From the NCBI GenBank assembly GCA_024227995.1, contig CP100465.1:2542001-2606000 (forward strand): DNA of 64,000 bases. The letters are read 5' to 3'. Below the pieces are notes generated by a model. The model was not told where the DNA came from, did not search any database, and saw nothing but the letters and a program-made list of their open reading frames with translations. Made by a program: the position numbers and the translations under genes. This stretch comes from Halomicrococcus gelatinilyticus. Its GTDB lineage: Archaea; Halobacteriota; Halobacteria; Halobacteriales; Haladaptataceae. Below are positions 20,447-29,122 of this stretch, piece after piece (positions within the stretch are counted from its first letter, which is position 1; every line of letters begins with the position of its first letter).

Positions 20447-22387
20447 TCACCTGTCGACGAGCGATTCGAGTTCGCCGACGACGTCCGGGTTCCGGAGCGC
20501 GCTCGTGTCGCCGAGGTCCTCCCCGCTGGCGATGGCGGCGAGGTACCGGCGAACGACCTTGCCGGAGCGGGTCTTCGGGAGCGACGGCGCGAACGTCACC
20601 ACGTCCGGGACCGCGATGGGGCCGATGGCCTCCTGCACCGCGTCGCGAACGCGCTCGCGGAGCGTCTGGTCCCCCGCGACGTTCGATTCCGGGCTGACGA
20701 ACGCGTGGATCTCGGACGTCTGCACGGCGGTTTCGTCGGCGCCGACGACGACCGCGGCCTCCGCGACCCCCTCGACGCCGACGATGGCCGACTCGATCTC
20801 CGTCGTGCTCAGCCGCCGGTCGGAGACCTTCACCACGTCGTCGGCCCGTCCGAGCAGGTGGAGGTAGCCGTCGTCGTCCCGTACGGCGTTGTCGCCCGTC
20901 TCGTAGTGCCACTCGCCGTCGGCGGTCCTGGTGCGGCGCGCGCCCCAGCCGGCGCCCTCACAGAGCGACCGGGCCATCCCCGGCCAGGGGCGGGTGACGA
21001 CGAGCTGACCCGCCTCGCCGGCGGCGACGCGCTCGCCGAGTTCGTCGACGACGGCCGTCTCGACGCCCGGCAGGCTCTTGCCGACCGCGCCGGGGCGCAT
21101 CCGGTCGACGCCGGGGAGCGTCGAGAGGACGATGCCGCCCGTCTCGGTCTGCCACCACGTGTCGACGACGGGACAGTCGCCGTCGCCGACGTGGTCGCGG
21201 TACCAGTGCCACGCCGTCTCGTCGATGGGTTCGCCGACGCTGCCGAGCAGGCGCAGGCTCGACAGGTCGTGGCCCTCGGGGTGTTCCTCGCCCCACTTCA
21301 TGAACGCGCGGATGGACGTCGGTGCCGTGTAGAACACGTCGACGCCGTTGCGCTCGATGATCTCCCAGAGGCGGTCGGTCTCGGGATGGTCCGGCGTCCC
21401 CTCGTAGAGGACGGTCGTCGCGCCGAGCGCGAGCGGCCCGTAGACGGCGTAGGAGTGGCCCGTGATCCACCCGACGTCGGCCGAACACCAGTGGGTGTCG
21501 TCGGGACCGAGGTCGAGCACCGCGTGGCTGGTCCACGCCACGTGAGTGAGGTAGCCGCCGGTCGTGTGCCGGACCAGCGTCGGCTCGCCGGTCGTGCCGG
21601 AGGTGTAGATGTAGAAGAGCAGGTCGTCGGCCCCCCGCGAGACGGGGTCGACCGTCGCGCCCTCGTGCTCGGCCACGAGGTCGGCGTACGCGTGGTGGTC
21701 GCCCACCGGCCGGTCGTCCTCCAGACGGTTCACCACCACCTGCTCGACGTCGTGGTCCGCAGACACGCAGGCGTTGTCCGCGCGGCGCTTCAGGTCGATG
21801 GCGGTCCCGCGGCGGTAGTAGCCGTCGCAGGTGACGAGGTACTCCGAGTCGGCACCCGACAGCCGCGTCGCCAGCGCGTCGGCGGAGAAGCCGGCGAACA
21901 CCACCGAGTGCGGCGCCCCGATGCGGGCGCAGGCCAGCATGGCGACCGGCAACTCGGGGATCATCGGCAGGTAGAGCGTGACGACGTCGCCCTCGCCGAC
22001 GCCCAGCTCGCGCAGCGCCGCCGCGAAGGCGTTCACCTCCCCGGCGAGTTCCCGGTAACTGTACGCCCGCGTCTCGCCGAGTTTTCCTTCCCAGGTGATG
22101 GCCGTCTCGTCGCCGCGTCCGGCCTCGACGTGGCGGTCGACGCAGTTGTACGAGGCGTTCAGCCGCCCGCCGGGGAACCAGCGGGTCGCCCCCTCGTCGT
22201 CGAGCACCGCGTCGAACGGGCGGTCCCAGTCCAGCAGGTCGGCGGCCACAGACCAGCACCCGGGCCATCCTCTCTCCTCGAACGCGTCGCGGTCGGCCGC
22301 CGCGACGTTCGCCTGCTCGACGAACGAATCCGGCGGCGTCTCCCACTCGCGCTCGGGGCACGTCTCGTCCGAACTGCTGTCGGCCAT
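20447..22387 (-). CDS. Acetyl-CoA synthetase-like AMP-forming ligase, diverged paralogue
   Basis: The 646-residue protein is clearly related to the neighbouring acs (shared blocks such as ELGVGEGDVVTLYLPMIPEL, ARIGAPHSVVFAGFSADALA and SLRLLGSVGEPI). Key motifs have drifted. The P-loop reads YTSGTTGEPTLVRH, without the usual PKG lysine. The hinge reads SDRRLSTTEIES instead of SGHRLGTMEIES. The C-terminal PKTRSGKVVRR with its catalytic Lys (about 610) is intact, as is VDTWWQTETGG. It may use another short-chain acid or be poorly active. A TATA-like ctatttac lies about 20 bases before the ATG. Confidence 0.85.
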   Translation of the reverse strand: MADSSSDETCPEREWETPPDSFVEQANVAAADRDAFEERGWPGCWSVAADLLDWDRPFDAVLDDEGATRWFPGGRLNASYNCVDRHVEAGRGDETAITWEGKLGETRAYSYRELAGEVNAFAAALRELGVGEGDVVTLYLPMIPELPVAMLACARIGAPHSVVFAGFSADALATRLSGADSEYLVTCDGYYRRGTAIDLKRRADNACVSADHDVEQVVVNRLEDDRPVGDHHAYADLVAEHEGATVDPVSRGADDLLFYIYTSGTTGEPTLVRHTTGGYLTHVAWTSHAVLDLGPDDTHWCSADVGWITGHSYAVYGPLALGATTVLYEGTPDHPETDRLWEIIERNGVDVFYTAPTSIRAFMKWGEEHPEGHDLSSLRLLGSVGEPIDETAWHWYRDHVGDGDCPVVDTWWQTETGGIVLSTLPGVDRMRPGAVGKSLPGVETAVVDELGERVAAGEAGQLVVTRPWPGMARSLCEGAGWGARRTRTADGEWHYETGDNAVRDDDGYLHLLGRADDVVKVSDRRLSTTEIESAIVGVEGVAEAAVVVGADETAVQTSEIHAFVSPESNVAGDQTLRERVRDAVQEAIGPIAVPDVVTFAPSLPKTRSGKVVRRYLAAIASGEDLGDTSALRNPDVVGELESLVDR

Positions 22388-22452
22388 TCGTCTCCGATTT
22401 CGCGTAAATAGGGAAAAACGTTCGCCTCTCGTGGGGGTCGCGCCTGCCCGAA

Positions 22453-25176
22453 CTACTCCGCGTCCTCCAGCTCCGACTGCCACTCCTGTATCCTCGACAG
22501 CGCCTCGACGGGCGTGAGCTCGTTCACCGACGCGTCGAGCACGTCCGACAGCACCGCCTCCTGCTCGGGCGTGAGTGTCGTTCCGTTCGCGTCGTCCGTC
22601 GAATCCTCGTCGTCCGTCGACCCTGAGTTGTCCGTCGCGTCCACCGATTTCTCGTCGCCGCGCCGGTCGAACTGCCCCGATTCGAGGTCGAAGACGACCT
22701 GCTGGGTTCCGCCGTCGCTCCCGCCGCGCACGTCGATGGCCTCGTCCTCGCGGAGCCGCCGGAGGACGTCCTCGGAGCGCTCGACCACCGGTTCCGGGAC
22801 GCCGGCGAGGTCCGCGACGTGGATGCCGTACGAGCGGTTCGTCGGCCCCTCCTCGACCGTCCGGAGGAAGGTGACGTCGTCGCCGGAGTCGTCCGCCGCC
22901 ACGTGGACGTTCCGGACGCCCGGGAGGCTGTCGGCGAGGTCCGTCAGCTCGTGATAGTGGGTGGCGAACAGCGTTTTCGCGCCGATTTCGTTGACGATGT
23001 ACTCGGTCGCGGCCCACGCGATGGAGATGCCGTCGTAGGTCGCAGTCCCCCGTCCCACTTCGTCGAGGACGACCAGCGAGTCCTCGGTGGCGGAGTGGAG
23101 GATGTTCGAGAGCTCCTGCATCTCGACCATGAACGTCGAGCGGCCCTGCGCGAGTTCGTCGAGCGCGCCGACGCGGGTGTAGATGCCGTCGACGAGGCCG
23201 ACCGTGGCTTCGTCGGCGGGGACGAAGCTGCCAACCTGCGCCAGCAGGACGATGAGCGCCGTCTGGCGCATGTACGTCGACTTCCCGCTCATGTTCGGCC
23301 CGGTGACGACGAGGAAGTCGCGGTCCCCGCCGGGCGGCGACCCCGCGTCGCCCATCCGGACGTCGTTGGGGACGAACTCGGTCGTCTGCTCGACGACGGG
23401 GTGGCGGCCCTGCCGGACGTCGAGGCCGTCGTCGACGAGGTCCGGGGGCACCCAGCCGTTCTCGACGGCGTGGACGGCGAAGCTGGCGAGCGCGTCGAGT
23501 TCGGCGAGCGCGCGGCCGACGTCCTGCAGCAGTTCGGCGCGCTCGGCAACACGTTCGCGCAGTTGCTGGAACAGTTCGTACTCCAGGTCGCCGCGGCGCT
23601 CCTCCAGGCGGAAGATCTCGCGCTCGCGCTCCCGGAGTTCGTCGGTGACGTACCGCTCGGAGTTCTTCAGCGTCTTGACGGCCTCGTACTCGTCGGGCAC
23701 CTGGTCGGTCTCCGACTGGCCGACCTGGAGGTAGTAGCCGTCGGTCTTGTTGCGGTCGACCTGGAGGTGGGTGATGCCGGTCCGCCGCTTCTCGCGGTCG
23801 GCGAGGGTGTCCATCCACTCGCGGTGTTCCTCGTACTGGGCGACGACCTCGTCGAGTTCGTCGTCGTACCCCCGGCGGAGGAGGCCGCCCTGCGTGACGG
23901 TGTTCGGCGGGCCCTCCGCGAGCGCCGCCGCCAGTTCGTCGTGCAGCGCGGCCGCGGCGTCGCGGTCCGGACGGTCGACCACGTCGGCGAGCGGGGAGTC
24001 GCCGAGCGTCGGGTCGGCCGCGACGGCGTCGGCGAGGTCGGGAAGGACGGCGAGCGTGTCCCGTACGCGCAGCAGGTCCTGGGCGTCGGCGCTGCCGTGG
24101 ACCGCCCGGCTCGCCAGCCGTTCGGGGTCGTAGACGTCGTCGAGCGTCTCGCGGACGCGTTCGCGGGCGAGCGCCGCGTCGGCGAACGCGGCGACGCTCG
24201 CCTGCCGCCGTTCGAGGAGGTCGAGCGAGCGCCGGGGGCGCTGGAGCCACTCCTTCAGCAGGCGCTTTCCCGGACTCGTCACCGTGTGGTCGACCGTGGC
24301 GAACAGCGACCCCTCGCTGTCGCCCTGCATCGTTTCGGTGAGTTCGAGGTTGCGCTGGGTCGTCGCGTCGAGTTCGACGTGGTCGTCCGGCCGGTACTGC
24401 TGCAGGCGCGTCATCGACTCCCTGACGCCCGTGCCGGTCGTCTCGACGTAGTCCAGCACTGCGCCGGCCGCCTGGACCTCGGGGACGTCCTGGCCGCGGT
24501 CGGCGTCGAGACCGAGGCTGGCCAGCGTCTCGGCGCCGAACTGCTCGCGTGTGACGTGGGTCGCCTTCCCCGGCGCGAACGCGTCGGGGTCGTGGACCGA
24601 CAGCGAGGCGTCGACGCGCTCGCGCAGGCGACCGACGAACTCGTCGTCGTTCCGGACGTCGGGCCCCGGCAGCACCTCGGCGGGGTCGAAGCGGTACAGT
24701 TCCGTCAGCGCCCGTGCCGTCGCGTCGTCGCCCGCGACGCCGGTGACCATGAACCGGCCGGTCGTCACGTCGGCGAACGCCAGCCCGTACGCGTGCTCGC
24801 TTTCGGCGCGCACGACGGCGGCGAGGTACTGGGCGTCGGTCGCGGTCGTCTCCAGCAGCGTTCCCGGCGTGACGACGCGCGTCACCTCGCGGGCGTGGCC
24901 GTCGGCCGTCTCGTGCTGGTCGGCGACGGCGACGCGGTAGCCCCGCTCGACGAGGCCCTTGAGGTACGGCGTCAGGTCGTCGACGGGGACGCCGGCCATC
25001 GGGTAGCTGCTGCCGTGGCTCGACTTCTGGGAGACCTTCAGATCGAGCGCGTCGGCGACGAGTTCGGCGTCCTCCCCGAAGAACTCGTAGAAGTCGCCGA
25101 CCTGCATCGTCAGGACGTCGGCGTCCGTCTCCTCCTTGAGCGAGAGGAACTCCCCGACGATGCCGCCCTCGCTCAC
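22453..25176 (-). CDS. mutS: DNA mismatch repair protein MutS (second copy)
   Basis: This 907-residue MutS1 paralogue has the mismatch motif GDFYEFF near residue 28, SYPMAGVPVDDLTPYLKGL, the lever/clamp region, Walker [10 protein letters not shown] near residue 628, Walker [13 protein letters not shown] and the FATHYHEL motif. An acidic Ser/Thr/Asp-rich insert precedes a conserved C-terminal helix (LTPVEALSRIQEWQSELE). The start was set at GTG (VSEGGIVGEFLSL) because homologues begin just before GIVGEFLSLKE; the frame is open upstream, so an earlier start cannot be excluded. Both copies keep the ATPase and mismatch residues, so both look functional. Confidence 0.95.
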   Translation of the reverse strand: MSEGGIVGEFLSLKEETDADVLTMQVGDFYEFFGEDAELVADALDLKVSQKSSHGSSYPMAGVPVDDLTPYLKGLVERGYRVAVADQHETADGHAREVTRVVTPGTLLETTATDAQYLAAVVRAESEHAYGLAFADVTTGRFMVTGVAGDDATARALTELYRFDPAEVLPGPDVRNDDEFVGRLRERVDASLSVHDPDAFAPGKATHVTREQFGAETLASLGLDADRGQDVPEVQAAGAVLDYVETTGTGVRESMTRLQQYRPDDHVELDATTQRNLELTETMQGDSEGSLFATVDHTVTSPGKRLLKEWLQRPRRSLDLLERRQASVAAFADAALARERVRETLDDVYDPERLASRAVHGSADAQDLLRVRDTLAVLPDLADAVAADPTLGDSPLADVVDRPDRDAAAALHDELAAALAEGPPNTVTQGGLLRRGYDDELDEVVAQYEEHREWMDTLADREKRRTGITHLQVDRNKTDGYYLQVGQSETDQVPDEYEAVKTLKNSERYVTDELREREREIFRLEERRGDLEYELFQQLRERVAERAELLQDVGRALAELDALASFAVHAVENGWVPPDLVDDGLDVRQGRHPVVEQTTEFVPNDVRMGDAGSPPGGDRDFLVVTGPNMSGKSTYMRQTALIVLLAQVGSFVPADEATVGLVDGIYTRVGALDELAQGRSTFMVEMQELSNILHSATEDSLVVLDEVGRGTATYDGISIAWAATEYIVNEIGAKTLFATHYHELTDLADSLPGVRNVHVAADDSGDDVTFLRTVEEGPTNRSYGIHVADLAGVPEPVVERSEDVLRRLREDEAIDVRGGSDGGTQQVVFDLESGQFDRRGDEKSVDATDNSGSTDDEDSTDDANGTTLTPEQEAVLSDVLDASVNELTPVEALSRIQEWQSELEDAE

Positions 25177-25556
25177 GGCGACACCTCCTCGCTGCGCGTG
25201 CGCGGTTGCATGTACGGAGCCAGTTCCGGGGCGACCAAAACGGTGTGGATTCGACGGCGGCGACGGTGAATCGAACAGGTGCACGCCAGACACCGTTCAA
25301 CCAGCCGACGTAGCTCGACCGACCAACCGCAGAGGTGGGACTGAAAGGGGCTGGCGGGTCCGGGAAGACGGGCGAAGCAAGCACGCGACCGCAGGGAGCG
25401 CGCGCAGCGAGCGCATCGACCGGAGCCGCCAGGGGCTTTCGGGGTCGTCATCTGAGAAGCAGTTGCGGCACGACTGTCCGCACAGAACCTGAAGGTCCTC
25501 GAAGAACTCGCTTTCACCGGCACCGTTTAGTCGCCGCCCGGCGTCCCACGGTGAGT
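25177..25556. other. 380-base intergenic region
   Basis: The region lies between the divergent mutS copy and the arylsulfotransferase-like gene. It holds no convincing gene. A structured element at about 25331-25449 is listed separately. A TATA-like caccgtttag lies about 30 bases before the ATG at 25557. Confidence 0.6.
25331..25449. repeat. Candidate structured intergenic element
   Basis: The stretch starts agaggtgggactgaaagggg and ends ccgccaggggctttcggggt. Inverted arms CTGGCGG (25351-25357) and CCGCCAG (25426-25432) can pair across a purine-rich middle rich in gcg/agc repeats. From memory, sequences beginning GGTGGGACTGAAAGGGGC recur between genes in haloarchaeal genomes; only one copy is in this window, so that needs checking against the whole genome. 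Confidence 0.4.
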
Positions 25557-26780
25557 ATGTCCCCGCGTTTCGACGACTCCCGGCGACGCCTCGGCGCGGC
25601 GCTGGTGGCTGGCGCCGTCCTCGTCGTCGCGCTCTCGCTCGCCGTCAGCGCCGCGCTCGCCCCGCCGATATCGACCGCGCCGGCGGGCAACGCCTCCGAC
25701 CGGACCGTCGTCGGCGTCCAGTCCACGACGACCCAGGGTCGCCTCGTCGCGCTCGGCCCCGACGGGAGCGAGCTGTGGTCGTACGGCAACGCCGCCAGCT
25801 ACCACGACGTGACGCCGCTGGCCAACGGGTCCGTGCTGACCACGTTCGTCGAACACGGCTACAGCCGCTGTGGTCCCTACGACGCGCCCTGCTCGCGGAC
25901 GGGCGTCCGCATCGTCGATCCGGAACCGGAACCCCAGGTCGTCTACGAGTGGACGTTCCCCGTCCGGACGAGCAAGAACAGCGAGGTCCACGACGCCGAG
26001 TTCCTGCCCTCGGGCGAACTGCTCGTCGCGGACATGGACCGCGAGCGGGTGTTCACCCTCGCACCGAACGGCAGCGTCACGTGGCAGTGGAACGCGAGCG
26101 CCCGCTACGACGCGCCCGCCGACCCCACGACGACCGACTGGCTGCACGTCAACGACGTCGACCGCATCGGCGAAGACCGTTTCCTGGTCAGCGTGCGCAA
26201 CGCCAACGAGCTGGTCGTCCTCGAACGCGGGCGGGGGGTCGTCGACGTCGTCAACGAGGGCGGCGACCCGACGGTGCTGAACCGCCAGCACAACCCGCAG
26301 TGGCTCGGACCGGACGCCGTCCTGGTCGCGGACAGCGAGAACGACCGCGTCGTCGAACTCCACGAGCGCGGGGGCAAGTGGCGGGTTGCGTGGGCGGCCG
26401 ACCACGCCGGCGGCATCGGCTTCGACTGGCCGCGGGACGCCGACCGCCTGGCGAACGGGCACACGCTCGTCACTGACAGCCGGAACAACCGCGTCGTCGA
26501 ACTGAACGCCTCGGGCGGGCTCGTGTGGAGTGCGCGCGTCCCGACCGTCCCCTACGAGGCCGACCGCCCGCCGGGCGAGTACCCTGCGGGAGCAGCGTAC
26601 GACGGCGCGAACGCGAGCGTCGACGGTGGCGACCTGCAACTGCCCCTGTTCGCCTACCTGCTCGCGAGCGCCCGCCACGTCGTCGCGCTCCCCTACTGGC
26701 TCGCGGACTGGCACCTCGCGCTCGCCACCGCCGCGCTGGTGCCGTTCCTCGCCGGCTGCTGGCTGTTCGTCCGGGGGTAG
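25557..26780 (+). CDS. Arylsulfotransferase (ASST)-like membrane-anchored beta-propeller
   Basis: The 407-residue protein has an N-terminal hydrophobic helix (about 14-34), a long extracellular domain with propeller-like repeats (GRLVALGPDGSELWSY, NGSVLTTFVEHGYSRC, SEVHDAEFLPSGELLVAD, RQHNPQWLGPDAVLVADSEN, RLANGHTLVTDSRNN), and a C-terminal helix (about 380-405). The NxH/NGHTL pattern matches the arylsulfotransferase-like proteins annotated in haloarchaea. Whether it moves sulfate groups is unproven. The start was set after a short promoter; a longer upstream frame is not haloarchaeal in composition. Confidence 0.75.
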   Translation: MSPRFDDSRRRLGAALVAGAVLVVALSLAVSAALAPPISTAPAGNASDRTVVGVQSTTTQGRLVALGPDGSELWSYGNAASYHDVTPLANGSVLTTFVEHGYSRCGPYDAPCSRTGVRIVDPEPEPQVVYEWTFPVRTSKNSEVHDAEFLPSGELLVADMDRERVFTLAPNGSVTWQWNASARYDAPADPTTTDWLHVNDVDRIGEDRFLVSVRNANELVVLERGRGVVDVVNEGGDPTVLNRQHNPQWLGPDAVLVADSENDRVVELHERGGKWRVAWAADHAGGIGFDWPRDADRLANGHTLVTDSRNNRVVELNASGGLVWSARVPTVPYEADRPPGEYPAGAAYDGANASVDGGDLQLPLFAYLLASARHVVALPYWLADWHLALATAALVPFLAGCWLFVRG

Positions 26781-26828
26781 GTTGCGAACGCAGGCACAAC
26801 TGGAAAAGGGGGAACCGTTCTTCGCCCA

Positions 26829-27176
26829 GTGATGGCACTCACCCAGATCGACCACCTCGACGACCAGATGGACGACTGCATCGACGACTGCTTCGAGGCA
26901 GTGCAGGCCTGCGAGTGGTGCGCCGACGAGTGCGCCGAGGAGGGCGAGGAGATGGCCGAGTGCATCCGGCTCTGTCGGGACGTCGCCGACGTCGCCAGCA
27001 TGCACGCTCGATTCATGGGGCGCGACTCCAACTACAGCACCCAGCTCGCGGAGACCTGCGCGGGCGTCTGCGAGCAGTGCGCCGAGGAGTGTCGACGCCA
27101 CGACCACGAGCACTGCCAGGTCTGTGCCGACGTCGTCGAGCAGTGCGCCGAGTCCTGTCGCGCGATGATGGCGTAA
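26829..27176 (+). CDS. Cys-rich four-helix-bundle copper-binding protein
   Basis: The 115-residue acidic protein has 15 cysteines spaced as helical CxxxC and CxxC pairs (Cys16, 20, 27, 30, 34, 44, 48, and eight more in the second half). It includes CAGVCEQCAEECRRHDHEHC. This is the pattern of the DUF326/Csp family, four-helix bundles that store many Cu(I) ions in their core. No signal peptide is present, so it would work in the cytoplasm, for copper storage or detoxification. It lies 48 bases after the previous gene, with no copper pump nearby. Confidence 0.88.
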   Translation: MMALTQIDHLDDQMDDCIDDCFEAVQACEWCADECAEEGEEMAECIRLCRDVADVASMHARFMGRDSNYSTQLAETCAGVCEQCAEECRRHDHEHCQVCADVVEQCAESCRAMMA

Positions 27177-27268
27177 TTCGCCGGGAGCGTCACCGATACC
27201 ATCCATTCTTCGTGGAGTCGAGCAACCGGTCCGATAGGCTAACGTACCCCGGAGTTCGTGTCCGGTGT

Positions 27269-27715
27269 ATGTCAGACGACTCGGCCGACGACGGTCACGA
27301 CGACCACGGTTCGCCCGAGGACATGGAGTACCCCGAGTTCGTCTTCGAGTCGGGCTCCGTGGACGAGGACGGCGGTTTCGACCTCGCGACCGAACTCGAC
27401 CGCGAGGCGATGGCCGGGTGGCTCGAAGACCTCGCCGGCGGCCTGCGCAGCCACGACGTCGCCGTCGAATCGCCGGACGGCTACGTCACCTTCGGCGTCG
27501 GCGCGTCGGACGTCGAGATGTCGTTCGACCCCGGCGAGGACGGGGTGGGCGTGCTCTCGGTCACGTTCGAGCTCCCGGCGAAACCGATGTTCGTCGCCGA
27601 CGACCCCGACCAGCCGAAGGTCGGCGCGCGCGGCGGCCGGGGGTTCGTCCCCGTCGAGATGCTCACGACCGACCGCGAGACGTTCCGCTGTTACAACTGG
27701 GTCGACGACGAGTGA
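27269..27715 (+). CDS. amphi-Trp domain protein
   Basis: A 148-residue acidic protein begins MSDDSADDGHDDHGSPEDME. From about residue 35 it shows the amphi-Trp domain pattern: ATELDREAMAGWLEDLAGGL, then VSFDPGEDGVGVLSVTFEL and a C-terminal RCYNWVDDE. The domain is widespread in haloarchaea without known function. It is convergent with thiDN, 39 bases between stops. Confidence 0.75.
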   Translation: MSDDSADDGHDDHGSPEDMEYPEFVFESGSVDEDGGFDLATELDREAMAGWLEDLAGGLRSHDVAVESPDGYVTFGVGASDVEMSFDPGEDGVGVLSVTFELPAKPMFVADDPDQPKVGARGGRGFVPVEMLTTDRETFRCYNWVDDE

Positions 27716-27754
27716 CGACGGGGCGGCCCCGGGTCACCCCGGTCGTCACTCGGG

Positions 27755-29122
27755 TCACCCCGTCGCCAGTTCGTCGAGCACCTTGAACGTGCGCTCGCGG
27801 AGCGTCGACTCGTCGGCGGCCAGCAGTTTCACGATGGCCTCCTTGCCGACCTCGCCGCGGTCGACGACCGCCGCGGGCGTCCCGTCGGCGGCCTCGAACG
27901 CCTGCCGTGCGCCCCACTGCATCGTGCTCCCCTCGCGCTCCTTGACGTCGTCCGGTTCGGCGGCGCGGTCGAACGCCGCGACGGGGCTGTCGAGCGCCGC
28001 GAGGGCGGCCTCCACGTCGGCGTCGAACCGGCAGTTCACCGCGAACCGCAGGTCGGGGTCGAACTCGCGGGCGGCGAGCAGGAACCGCGCGACGTGGCTC
28101 GACGCGCCGAAGCGGACGCCGCGGTTCGGCGCGACGCCCGACAGGGTCCGCGTGATGCGTCCCTCCACGGCGGCCGTCTCGTCGACGCGCTCGGCGTAGG
28201 AGGTCGCGCCGACGACGTTCATGCCCACCTCGGGGACGAGCGCGCTCACGTCCCGGTCGACGAACGACCGCACGACGGCCTCGACGGCCTCCGCCGTCGG
28301 CTGGCGGTCGGCCCGCTCCCGCAGCGCGACGAGATGGTGGACCGAGCCTGGCCCCTTCCCGACGTCCAGCGGGTAGCGGACCGCCCGCTCCAGGAACGCC
28401 GTCCCCGCCGCCACGGCGTCCCGCACGTCGTCGCCGTGCGCGAGGCGGGCGGCGACGGCGCTCGCCAGGGTACAGCCCGAGCCGTGGGTGGCGTCGGTGT
28501 CGACGCGGGGGTGCTCGAAGGTCTCTGCGCCGTCGGTCGTCACGAGCACGTCCCGCACGACGTCGCCGGGGACGTGGCCGCCCTTCACGAGCGCGGCGTC
28601 GGCGCCCGCGTCGACGATGGCCTCGCCGGCCTCGCGCGCGCTCTCCTCGTCGGTCGGCTCGACGTCCGTCAGCACCGCGGCCTCGTCGGCGTTCGGCGTG
28701 ACGAGCGCGGCCCCGTCGACCAGGTCGTCGTACGCCTCGACGCCGGCGGAGCTGAGCAGGCGGTCGCCCGAGGTCGCCACCATGACGGGGTCGACGACGA
28801 CCGGCGCGTCCAGCCCGTCGACACGCTCGGCGACGGCCTCGACGACCGGCGCCTCCGCGAGCATCCCGGTCTTGGCGGCTCGCACGTCGAAGTCCGAGGC
28901 GACGGCGTCGAACTGCGCCTCGACCTCGTCGACGGGGAGCGTGAACGCGCCCTCGACGCCGCGGGTGTTCTGGGCGGTGACGCTCGTGACGACGCTGGTG
29001 GCGAACGCGCCGTGGGCCTCCATCGTCTTCAGGTCCGCCTGGACGCCCGCGCCGCCGCCGGAGTCGCTCCCGGCGACGGTGAGTGCGACCGGCTTCTCGA
29101 CGGGCGCTGGCGTGCGCGTCAT
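27755..29122 (-). CDS. thiDN: Bifunctional ThiD-ThiN: HMP-P kinase and thiamine-phosphate synthase
   Basis: The 455-residue fusion has ThiD at residues 1-265 ([32 protein letters not shown], and the [14 protein letters not shown] anion hole). ThiD phosphorylates hydroxymethylpyrimidine twice. The ThiN domain at about 285-455 ([20 protein letters not shown], then [20 protein letters not shown]) joins HMP-PP with thiazole phosphate to give thiamine phosphate, replacing ThiE. The ATG overlaps the stop of the AIR-synthase-like gene upstream by four bases, so the pair is probably co-translated. A longer frame upstream is only overlap. Confidence 0.94.
   Translation of the reverse strand: MTRTPAPVEKPVALTVAGSDSGGGAGVQADLKTMEAHGAFATSVVTSVTAQNTRGVEGAFTLPVDEVEAQFDAVASDFDVRAAKTGMLAEAPVVEAVAERVDGLDAPVVVDPVMVATSGDRLLSSAGVEAYDDLVDGAALVTPNADEAAVLTDVEPTDEESAREAGEAIVDAGADAALVKGGHVPGDVVRDVLVTTDGAETFEHPRVDTDATHGSGCTLASAVAARLAHGDDVRDAVAAGTAFLERAVRYPLDVGKGPGSVHHLVALRERADRQPTAEAVEAVVRSFVDRDVSALVPEVGMNVVGATSYAERVDETAAVEGRITRTLSGVAPNRGVRFGASSHVARFLLAAREFDPDLRFAVNCRFDADVEAALAALDSPVAAFDRAAEPDDVKEREGSTMQWGARQAFEAADGTPAAVVDRGEVGKEAIVKLLAADESTLRERTFKVLDELATG

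Noticed and set aside
20447-25384. A 1645-codon open frame spanning the second acs-like gene and the second mutS
   Set aside because: It is the acs-like frame read through upstream on the same strand, where the true mutS uses another frame. The upstream part is Arg-rich and has no homology, so only 20447-22387 is coding in this frame.
27269-29122. TPP riboswitch upstream of the thiamine genes
   Set aside because: The leader regions of thiDN and the AIR-synthase-like genes are very short or overlapping, and no conserved TPP-aptamer sequence is seen.
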